Both the position numbers and the translations under genes were made by a program. Below are positions 11,702 through 20,116 of a DNA stretch of 64,000 nucleotides, in pieces. The stretch is taken from contig JANQBS010000203.1 of assembly GCA_033085395.1 (NCBI GenBank), forward strand, positions 1-64,000, in the 5' to 3' direction. The stretch is from Xanthoparmelia taractica (taxonomy: Eukaryota; Ascomycota; Lecanoromycetes; Lecanorales; Parmeliaceae). The notes under the pieces are model-generated. The model was not told the origin of the DNA and searched no databases. It saw nothing but the letters and a program-made list of their open reading frames with translations. Every line of letters starts with the position of its first letter. Within the stretch, counting starts at the first letter, position 1.

Positions 11702-12113
11702 TATGATAGCAAAGAAATGCTAGGCTCGAGTCGTAGGCTAGACAAAGAGAAGAGATAGCTTAAGAAGCTAAGGAATTTAGACGGTAGGTAATTATGCTTC
11801 GGCTCAAAGAATGATGTTATACTAGCACGTCTTTAATGTGAGTCACAATTATATCCAAGGATATGTCCTTTTCGCTCACAGCCCACGTTGACCTATCGCA
11901 ATAACACTTTCATATCATTACAGACTAGCCATATCTGTAAATCTCCCAACCGAAACCTACTTTGCGTCACCATCTGAACGCACTATACGGTTTTCCATGT
12001 CCCTGAATTCCATGCTCCCCAACGCTAACTCCCGAGCCACTAGCACTCTTGACCGTCAAGGCCTGCATTGCCCACCTAGTGACCTACACGCCTCTGTCAA
12101 AGTCTCCCAAAAC
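11702..12113. other. Intergenic, convergent 3' ends
   Basis: Between the 3' ends of RING-like genes 1 (plus) and 2 (minus). No other frame is supported; it should contain both terminators. Confidence 0.4.
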
Positions 12114-12602
12114 TCACATCCAGACGCTCATCAACGGAAGGCTCAAGGAGCTTCTCATTCTCACATCCTTCCCGACTCCGTTCATCACTGGTGCTTTGTC
12201 GTCTCTCAAGACCGCACGGCCCTCGCTTCCTCCCATGTACTTCTCCGCAATCTGCACTGCGGAGTTGCGTTTGCTTCCGATATCCTTGTTCGCAAGAAGA
12301 TTATGTTCGCACATCGGGCAGCGAGTGGCTTCGAAGATGGAAAGATTCGCGAGGATACTGTTGCTATTTGATAGGCTGAATCTGGCGCCGCTCTGTTTAT
12401 CGTCGTTCGTTTTGCATAAAACGTGACCGCATGCTAGCTCCACCACCACGTATGCGATTTCTTCGTCCTTAGCGTGTGATTCTGGAGCCATCTTGTTGGT
12501 CCTTTTTAGCTTCCCGAGGATTGCTGTGGGTAGGTAGGCAATGGACTTCAAGAGAGGGTTAGAAGCCACTCGTAGCGGGCTGGCTGAATTCATGCGGGAC
12601 AT
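12114..12602 (-). CDS. RING-half protein 2 of a local trio
   Basis: 162 residues from MSRMNSASPLRV; an internal ATG at about residue 38 (MAPESHAKDEE) could also be used. It carries VELACGHVLC and, 33 residues later, ATRCPMCEHNLLA, the second half of a RING-type zinc site. The expected first C-x2-C pair is missing upstream, so it may bind only one zinc or be a degenerate copy. It sits between RING-like genes 1 and 3 and is divergent from the third, with 516 bp between starts. No intron is needed. It is a hypothetical protein with a plausible link to its neighbours. Confidence 0.5.
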   Translation of the reverse strand: MSRMNSASPLRVASNPLLKSIAYLPTAILGKLKRTNKMAPESHAKDEEIAYVVVELACGHVLCKTNDDKQSGARFSLSNSNSILANLSIFEATRCPMCEHNLLANKDIGSKRNSAVQIAEKYMGGSEGRAVLRDDKAPVMNGVGKDVRMRSSLSLPLMSVWM

Positions 12603-13118
12603 AGTGTTTGCGTGGATTGGTCGTCAGATAATTCCCAAGAGATGTTGGAGGGAACGAGAACGGTCGTCAGATGATTCCTAAGAGGACGTTGGAGGGAACG
12701 AGAACGGACAGAGGGGAAGTGGGTACGCAAACAATGTCCTGCTGAAAATATCAAGGGCTTGATGCTGAATGCTAGGCTGCCGAGCAATCCTTAAATTCGT
12801 TGTGCTGTTCGCACAGAACGTGGCAACGTTGTTATATCTATTGCTGTCGTCTTGGAAACCTCACGGCACAAAGAGTTAAGTTCGATTTCTTTGTGACTAT
12901 CACAACGCACATCAGGAGTGTCATCAGCTTCGTTTTTGTCGTGACTAGCACCCTCTTGTCCTCCACGATCCTCACCAATTCCGATACATTAGTCGTCCAG
13001 CTATCAAGTCCAACCTCTTCATCCCGACGCTTGAATAAAATACACCGCAGCACCAACACTTCTGACACATTATTCACAGGCCATCCCCAGCATAAATTCC
13101 GCCTCGATAATCACAAGC
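12603..13118. promoter_or_regulatory. Shared divergent promoter region of RING-like genes 2 and 3
   Basis: 516 bp between two divergent starts. A short direct repeat is visible: GATGTTGGAGGGAACGAGAACGG-like text occurs at about 12640-12663 and again at about 12683-12706, each preceded by CGTCAGAT and ATTCC(T/C)AAGAG. No coding frame is supported. Confidence 0.45.
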
Positions 13119-14141
13119 ATGGACCACTCACTGCAATATCTACAATCTGTCCAAGCAGAAGACCTCCCACCCAACCAGCAAACCTGCAACCTTTGCAAGA
13201 CTCCCTGGAGCAACCCCAGAAACCCCAACGCCCCACCGGAATACCCCATCATCCTCACCTGCGGCTGCATTGCCGGCTCGCTATGCCTTAAGCAATCGTT
13301 CCAAAAGAACCCCAGGTGCCCTCTCTGCCACACCACCATCCGCATCATCGTGGGCATGAAGGCGCCGCGGAATCAGAACCAGAATACAGGCAACCGCAAC
13401 CATGACTACCTCCAACAGCTCGAACTCCGAGCCGGTATCGCCAAGTGGCCGATCCCATCGATCGAGACTCGCTCGCCCCGGGAAAGCAGGGAAGGGAGTA
13501 CGTACAAACAAGCGGAGCAACAAATGAAACAGTACGACCTGCGAGATAAGCTGGGCGTCCTGAACAGCCGCCACGGCACCCATCTCTCGATGCTCGAATT
13601 GGAAATATGCGTCAGCCTTGTGGATTACCGCCTCGGCACCACCTCGTCGACGGTCGACGTCCTCGATGAGTTTCTCAATTCTCCGCTGTTGTTCGATGCG
13701 CCGCGATGGAAGAGAAGCGCTAATGACAACCCATACATGGCGGCGAAGTCAAAGATGCCTTCTTCCCAGCATGATGATGATGATGATGATGATGAGATTG
13801 GGTCCAACAAATTGGTCCCCGGAGCAGATGCAGATGATGTGAGGGCCGTGCTCAAGATGATTAATATGCGCGCCGGGACTTCTTTCTTGTCGAAAGAGCT
13901 GGCGGTGGTGGTGTCGTTGATGAACCATCTTTACGGTAGAGCAATCGGGCTCCTGGACGTTCTGGGCTTGCGGGATGGAGGCCAGCAGTCACGTTTGTCG
14001 GAGTCGCAAGTCGTTGGCGCTGAGCTGATGAGAGGTTTAGGGACGCTGAATATCTGCGTCGGGGCGCAGAATGGTGGGGAGGATCTTGGGGGGGTGTCTT
14101 CTCGCAGGGGAGCACGTGAGGCGAGGCGGCGCCGAGGCTGA
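13119..14141 (+). CDS. RING-finger-like protein 3 of a local trio
   Basis: 340 residues from MDHSLQYLQSV. CNLC (residue 24) is followed by LTCGCIAGSLCLKQSF and RCPLC, a RING-like pattern in which the usual His after CG is Cys. The remainder has two related blocks (VLNSRHGTHLSMLELEICVSLV and MINMRAGTSFLSKELAVVVSL), each followed by a DVL-containing helix, so an internal duplication is likely. A run of seven Asp (13771-13794, GAT repeats) lies between them. The C-terminus is basic (RRGAREARRRRG). The role is unknown; ubiquitin-ligase-like activity is an inference from the ligand pattern. Confidence 0.65.
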   Translation: MDHSLQYLQSVQAEDLPPNQQTCNLCKTPWSNPRNPNAPPEYPIILTCGCIAGSLCLKQSFQKNPRCPLCHTTIRIIVGMKAPRNQNQNTGNRNHDYLQQLELRAGIAKWPIPSIETRSPRESREGSTYKQAEQQMKQYDLRDKLGVLNSRHGTHLSMLELEICVSLVDYRLGTTSSTVDVLDEFLNSPLLFDAPRWKRSANDNPYMAAKSKMPSSQHDDDDDDDEIGSNKLVPGADADDVRAVLKMINMRAGTSFLSKELAVVVSLMNHLYGRAIGLLDVLGLRDGGQQSRLSESQVVGAELMRGLGTLNICVGAQNGGEDLGGVSSRRGAREARRRRG

Positions 14142-14565
14142 GGATTGGAATCTTGACTGTAAGTCTTTGGTAAGGGGGTAGGGAGAGATAGAGGATAGTG
14201 GGTTGTGCTGCAGAATCAGTAACTGTTATGAGGGGAATGCAGAAAATGATTGCTTGATGACGAGGCAGGTATCAAATACATATCCGCCTGAATATTTAAA
14301 AAGCCCCTTGATTATTTACTTCTTTGCCTTTGACCCTTGTCTATCAAGATCGTCAGATTACGGTAATATGGCTCAAGACTTTGGGCTATCTGGATCGACC
14401 CAGCTCTCGCATCCAGCCTATACCGATTCGGCAGCAATATCAGACCTCTACAACAACCTTGCGTCCGCCAGCCCAACACGAACCACCTTGAACCTTACCG
14501 CAGCTCAAAGCTCAATCACAACCTCCAAGCCCCATGCAGCAGCCGAGTATAAGCACGTCGTTTAA
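14142..14565. other. Intergenic with an uncertain small ORF
   Basis: A 65-codon plus-strand frame (14368-14565, starting MAQDFGLSGSTQLSHPAY) is Ser/Thr/Ala-rich and could be a small protein or leader, but it matches no family I know and runs into low-complexity DNA. I do not call it a gene. Confidence 0.25.
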
Positions 14566-14840
14566 CCTTTCTCTCTCTCCTTCCCTCTCTCTTTCTCCCT
14601 CCCACTCTCTCTCCCTCCAACTCTCTCACACTCCCACTCTCCCACACTCTCTCCAACAGCCTCCAACAGGCCTTAGATAGCCAAACCTATCAATCCCCCA
14701 TCGCCATCACCCAGATAAATTTCGCCTTTCTATTCTTTTCTTTTCCCCCTCCCCTCCCTCCAAAAAGACGCAAAAAAAAGGCACCCTACATCCGCCTCCC
14801 ACCCAAAAGAACTGCTCGTCACCACCCCCCCTTTTAGCTC
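14566..14840 (+). repeat. Pyrimidine-rich low-complexity tract
   Basis: About 270 bp dominated by C and T (CTCTCTCC, CCCTCTCT and CACTCTC runs) on the plus strand. This is typical of fungal promoter DNA or of microsatellite expansion. No gene start follows closely. Confidence 0.7.
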
Positions 14841-16130
14841 TCTCTCGCGCTGATTTATAGGTGGGAACGAACTGACGGGAGCACCTGTTTGAAACCGACC
14901 GTTGTCGTCGTCGTCGTCATTGCCAATCTTGACTGTGATTGATGCTGATAGCAGGTAACCAAGGAAAGGAAATCTAGAAAAAAAAAATAGGCGGGTGGGT
15001 GGTAGACATGACTGGTGAGGAGATGCTACCTAACCTAATTGAGCCCTGAGCTAGCCAAAATCAGGAAGCTAGGGCTGATATAAGCCTAGGCGGCCGGGCA
15101 AGGGACAAACACCGAATCTCCTCTCCGACTGCCGCTGACTTCGTACGATGTCGGTACCGGCCCGCGTAACCTATTCATCCAGCCGTGCAAACTCTAGCAA
15201 CATTGAAGTATATGTTAACGACGACCATGGAGATAAAGGTGAGTAGGGATGGTACACAGAGAGGAAGCTGCCGAGGCTGGTTGAGTCGAAGAATCAGTGT
15301 GATCTCAATAGATTGTTCAGCCACTATAATTCATTGGAAGCGAGCTATAATATTCTGTGAGACGCGTTAGGGCAAGCGTAGTTCTCTGGAGATGTAACTA
15401 TGACACTGTACAATCCGTTCCAGCCTCTTCCAGCGAGCGCGAATTGCCGGTGCGCTAGAATATAGCTCAATCACCAGAAAATGCTGTAAGCACCCTCTTC
15501 TTTCTTAGCTTTCAAAGACAAGCATACTCACAACTCGGATGGACGATCCAGAGTCAGCTCCTAGATTTGCGTTGGAAGCCATGGGTTATGGTGTCTCACC
15601 AGCAAAGACCACTACCCCTGGACGCTCTGGTGACCCCGAGACACAAGGGAAGCAATACAACGGACGTGGTAAGACCTAGGGTTGAAGCCATGATGTAAGA
15701 TCTGAGATAAGCTATTGTGAGAAGAAATTCCTTTTGTCTTCAGTATTGGTAATTTCACTTTCGGCCCTTGTGAGTATGCATGGGAAACATGGCAATCTGT
15801 GATTAGCAGTGTAAAGGGCACTGCTCTTTGTCTAGCCTCGTCATGCGCTGGCAAGAGTTGGATCGACGTTTAACGAGCTGAGCGTGTTGCGTTCAAGGCT
15901 CATAATTGGACTGCTAATCTTCGATAACATCCAGTGGTCTGTAGATACAGGTCTAATGTTCCGGTACAGGTACGGGGATTGAGGTACTTTGATGGGCCTC
16001 CTCTAAGCCTTATCGTTTAGGTCAGTTTTTGCGCGTGGAACTTGTTGATGGAATGACCCGAGTTCTCTCGACGACCCCGCATGGTCTTACCCAGCCACTC
16101 ATGGAGCATCAAGCGCAACCCTTGGTCTAC
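14841..16130. other. Gene-poor stretch
   Basis: No gene is supported. It contains a (GTC)n run near 14904-14918 and an A8 run near 14979. Small frames on either strand lack domains. Confidence 0.4.
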
Positions 16131-16167
16131 CCACTCCGGGGTACAGCTCGGCCGGGGTAGGAATTTC

Positions 16168-16591
16168 GCATATGCTGAGCATATCGGTCTCTAGAAGTAC
16201 CCCCAATGAGGTCTTTGCATATGCTGAGTATATCCGGTCCACCCCCGGATGAGATCTGCAAGTATGCTCAGCATACGTCCAAGTGTCTTGCGGGGAAAGA
16301 TCGAAGTTAGGCTTCGAAGTCAACTTTCAAGTGGCAGTTTCTTATTGATACTGATGATCAAATGCATATGCGCCTAAGTGTCCTTCGAACAAAGATTGGT
16401 GTTACAAAGTACTTCGGCTTCGGCGTTACCTCACGGGGGTAACCCCGAAGCCTAACGGACGTTTGGTCAGCATATGCTTTGGACTGTCAGTAATCATTAG
16501 GAACTGCCACCCGTGAGGATCTTTTCTGACCCGGATAACGTCTCTGCATATGCGGGACCTATCCGCTCTACCCCTCGTAAGTCGCATATGC
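16168..16591. repeat. Cluster of GCATATGC palindromic repeats
   Basis: The 8-base palindrome GCATATGC occurs six times in about 430 bp (near 16168, 16217, 16364, 16470, 16547 and 16584), with a variant, AGTATGCTCAGCATAC, at 16261. Several copies continue as TGAGYATATCCGGTC-like text followed by a C-run and GAT(C)T, with spacings of 37-49 bp. This suggests a degenerate tandem array or a nested inverted-repeat element. No coding frame accompanies it. Confidence 0.7.
16416..16452. repeat. Strong hairpin (15-bp stem)
   Basis: GGCTTCGGCGTTACC (16416-16430) and GGTAACCCCGAAGCC (16438-16452) pair over 15 bp with one mismatch around a 7-base loop. It lies inside the GCATATGC cluster and may be part of the same element. 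Confidence 0.75.
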
Positions 16592-16915
16592 TCGGATACT
16601 CGACACCGAAACGCTCAATCCTGCTCGAGTACGGCACCAAAAGTCCTGAGCAACGCTAGTATCAACCCTAGCCCTACTTTCGGAAACAGCCCTACAGAAG
16701 TGGAGCCGAGTAATAGCCGTTATTTTGATCTTGGCATGGGAATTTTGGCAAGCTCAACCTTTGTCCTTGATTAAAGTCGTTAGGTGTAGAACAACTGAAC
16801 CGAGCTCATTGGAACGACGTAGCTAAGACGGCCTATGTTGATCTTACCTGGATTGCGGGCGGTTCTAGAATTTCCTTGCATATTCAACAGGATTTCAGGC
16901 ACCTCAACTACGTAG
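16592..16915. other. Gene-poor stretch
   Basis: No supported gene or recognised repeat between the GCATATGC cluster and the inverted-repeat element. Confidence 0.4.
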
Positions 16916-17029
16916 CCCACGCGGGTGAGAGGAGAATCCGAACGCCATGGTGAGGAACACCACCAAATTTGGTATGTGAGGCTTGTGAGCTCTTAGCTGA
17001 AGATTCGGATCCTTGCTCCACCCGCGTGG
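16916..17029. repeat. MITE-like inverted repeat
   Basis: CCACGCGGGTGAGAGGAG plus AATCCGAA at 16917-16942 is the near reverse complement of TTCGGATCCTTGCTCC plus ACCCGCGTGG at 17004-17029: about 26-bp arms with an indel, 61 bp of interior and no frame. The size and form fit a short non-autonomous element; no target-site duplication was proven. Confidence 0.5.
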
Positions 17030-18104
17030 CGGGCTCCGGGTCCTCGAACACCCATTCGCCAATGAATCTAACGGTCCATGGCCGTAGCAGATTTTTGCAT
17101 GAGCTGTGTGCTCATGCTGCAGCATAGACGGCGTGGGAGTGCACGGTCATAAGAAGCGCACTGACGACTGACCAGCGCATATGGTTCGACTTCCAATCCA
17201 AGTACTGCATTGAATCATACAAGTATCTTCACGTAGAGGACATGAATTCATGTAATTCGAAGCTAAACTAGATTTTCTGAAACGGCCATAATGGATCCTA
17301 ACCAGTTCGGGTCGCAGATCGACATATGCAGTCTTCACTACGAAGTACGCAACTTCACGGTTGATTCCTCTTGCAGCTTCTGCATGCATCTTTAGCTTTG
17401 ATATGGGGACAGCGCTTGCATTGAAGAGATACATGATGAGACTCTGGACGACGAGTTGCTTTTACCTCCATGGCAGCCCTGAGATGAAGAGACTACCGAC
17501 GATCGTGCATGCTACCGAATGGCATCAATCCTCGCGCTGACGACGTGATTTTCCCATCACAGGATCCATTGCAATTGATTTGTTGGTATGTCAAGCTTAT
17601 CACATCTTTGTATTCGCAACGACCGCAACCGAACGACAGAACACACTCCAAAGCTGCTCATAGTTCTTGCAGACACAGCTTGTCTCGTGACATCTGCCAC
17701 GACACGAAAGCCAGCATGAGCATCGAGCGATGAGTGAAGACTAGTCGACCGCATGACCCACAGTCCCCGCACGCAACACCCGTCCACTCTTTCTCCTTCC
17801 CAGAGTACTCTTAGCTACATCTTGTGGCAAGTGCATGTCGAACGATTAGTGGTTGTCCCAAGGGCGCGCCGTCGACCGAGAACGCATAGATGTTCGGGTA
17901 ACCGAACCCGACAAGCACCCCCACTTTGGGTTTTGGTAGACCTGACATATAAAGCAAGCCATTATGCTGCCACAGAGAGTTGTAAGAGACATCGCCTTGG
18001 ACATCTCGAACCCGGAGCACCAGAGCCTCGACTTTGCTTTCACTTGACAAATCAACTTTCTCCCTACCACTTTTTCGTGGCATCCTACCGGAAAAGCCTC
18101 AAAG
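17030..18104. other. Gene-poor stretch and promoter of the secreted beta-propeller gene
   Basis: No gene is supported. The last part should be the promoter and leader of the plus-strand gene starting at 18105. Confidence 0.4.
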
Positions 18105-19358
18105 ATGCTTAAGCTTGTGCTCTCAGTTTTGGTTGCTGCTGTGAGCACCACGGCTGTGCCGGCTTCATACTGGATTACCGAACACATTTGGAAGATCGAT
18201 CAAACGCCTCTTGTAGAGAACGCAGCCTCTTTCGACTCAGCTGCACCCTCCCCTCAAAGACAGCTGTCAGATCTCGCCGCATCTTCTGATGACCCAGTCT
18301 CCCAGGCCTGGTCGGCAACCTTCCCTCCTCCTGCACCCTCCCCTCAGGAACAGCTGTCAGATCTCGCCGCATCTGATGACCCAGTCTCTCAGGCCTGGTC
18401 GGCAACCTTCCCTCTTCCTGCAATCTACCCTCAAGGGCAGCTGTCAGAACTCAGCTCATCCAATTCAGTCTCCTTGGTCTACCAGTTCAAAGACAAAGCT
18501 TCGCTGGAGAATCTCGTCGCTCGCTCTAACGGCGACCTTCTTCTGACCGCTACATGCCATGCTGAAGTCTATTATCTGAACCCTCGTGGAGGAGGGCCAC
18601 AAAGGATATGTACATTTCCGGAAGCCGTCAGCACCACTGGTATCGTGGAAACCACCCCAGATATCTTTATCGTGGCTGTGGGGAACTACTCGTCAGAAAC
18701 GTACGCCGGAGTCCCCGGCTCGTTTAGTGTTTGGTCAGTTGACCTCAACGGAAACCCAAAGAAGCCCAAAGTGAAAAAGATAACGGACATTCCGGAAGCC
18801 GACGCCTTGAATGGTATGGCTGCTCTTGAAGGAACTTCGGACGTGGTCCTCATCTCAGACTCGAGTATTGGTGCGATTTGGAGGCTGAACACGACGTCTG
18901 GAGAATATGACATGGCAATCAAACACGTTCTCTTTACAACCTGCGGCAGTAAATTCCCACTAGGTATCAACGGCATCAGCGTCTTCGAGGATCACGTTCA
19001 CTTTCTCAACTCTGCTCAACAACTTTACGGTCGTGTCGCAATAGACAAGACAGGTAGCGCTACGGCGGAGCCGGAGATTATCGCCCGAGCCGGACCAGGC
19101 GCATTCGCATGGGATGACTTGGCCATCAATTGGCAGGGTACTGCCTGGATCGCCACTCATGCCAACGCCGTGACAGAGGTGACTCTGGCCGGTAAACAGC
19201 GAAACATTACGGGAACGGACGCACAAACTGAGATGAAGCAGCCCACGTCAATCATCTTTGGCAGGGGCTCGCAAGCAGCTGAGAAGACGCTGTATGTAGT
19301 AACTGCGGGCGGAGGCTCACCGGGACAGGTCTTGTCTGTTGACACCCGCATGATCTAA
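18105..19358 (+). CDS. Secreted SMP-30/NHL-like beta-propeller protein
   Basis: 417 residues, no intron. The N-terminus MLKLVLSVLVAAVSTTAVPAS is a clear signal peptide. Residues 46-115 hold an imperfect repeat, PSPQxQLSDLAASxDDPVSQ then AWSATFPxP, present twice and once in part. The rest (VYQFKDKASLENLVARSNGD, LLTATCHAEVYYLNP, LNGMAALEGTSDVVLISDS, GAIWRLNTTSGEY, LGINGISVFEDHVHFLNS, DDLAINWQGTAWIATHAN, QPTSIIFGRG, TLYVVTAGG) is the blade pattern of fungal SMP-30/gluconolactonase-like six-bladed propellers. The substrate is unknown; members are often secreted or linked to metabolite gene clusters. The neighbours give no cluster context. Confidence 0.75.
   Translation: MLKLVLSVLVAAVSTTAVPASYWITEHIWKIDQTPLVENAASFDSAAPSPQRQLSDLAASSDDPVSQAWSATFPPPAPSPQEQLSDLAASDDPVSQAWSATFPLPAIYPQGQLSELSSSNSVSLVYQFKDKASLENLVARSNGDLLLTATCHAEVYYLNPRGGGPQRICTFPEAVSTTGIVETTPDIFIVAVGNYSSETYAGVPGSFSVWSVDLNGNPKKPKVKKITDIPEADALNGMAALEGTSDVVLISDSSIGAIWRLNTTSGEYDMAIKHVLFTTCGSKFPLGINGISVFEDHVHFLNSAQQLYGRVAIDKTGSATAEPEIIARAGPGAFAWDDLAINWQGTAWIATHANAVTEVTLAGKQRNITGTDAQTEMKQPTSIIFGRGSQAAEKTLYVVTAGGGSPGQVLSVDTRMI
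18241..18452 (+). repeat. In-frame tandem repeat (90/87 bp)
   Basis: Two near-identical copies (18241-18330 and 18331-18417) and a partial third start (18418-18452). The copies differ by one codon (TCT) and a few substitutions, so the duplication is recent and has stayed in frame. Confidence 0.85.
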
Positions 19359-20116
19359 TTTGGTACCTGTCGGGGAATGGCATGTTCAAGATCTCGACAC
19401 TCCAAAGCACAAGCCGCCGCAGTGGGACTGAGGGGTCAGTGGGTCGAACAAATTGATGATTTAATGACTATTAATGGTTTCTCATGAAAGAATGCAAAGA
19501 GAGTGTTTTTTACGATGGTTAACGGCCTAGCGGAGAGTGGTACGACGGCAAAAAAGTGTCTAGCGAGCTTTTACAAAGTAGCAAGTGCAAATGTTATGTC
19601 CATCCTTCACAATCACAAATTCTGGCCTTACCAAGGTCTGCATCAAAACGTCCTAAGTAGCACTGGTGCGAGCCCTAACCCCCCTATTCCCGAAAGAGAG
19701 CCTCAAGATAGAAGTAATAAGATCTCAAGGTTTTCTTATTCTCGAATTAGATATAAAGCCTATCGTCGAGATAATCTCCCTGTCACGAAAGAATAGACGT
19801 GTAGTGGAATTGATTGCTTGATTGATTGACTACATAGGCCACCAAGTTGCGAGAGTTCCTTCTCCGAAGCAAACATTGATCTACACCGGCTTGACATACG
19901 GGAGAGCAGATGCCAAAACCGTTGACAATTTCCTCGTAGAGCGTTATTCGCAATCTCTGCCTTGCAATACTTTTTGATATAGAAACTTTCGTAGACAAGG
20001 TAGATAGGGTAGGTATTCGCTCTCTACCTTAGGTACTTCGGTCTTATGGGGAGTCCGGCAGACTCCTACTTACTCGTACACAGTGAGGATCAAGAGTTCC
20101 CATATGGCCAAGGCCT
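19359..20116. other. Intergenic, convergent 3' ends
   Basis: Between the 3' ends of the beta-propeller gene (plus) and ADE5,7 (minus). No gene seen. It has TAGGTA/TACCTTAGGTA simple sequence near 20000-20035. Confidence 0.4.
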
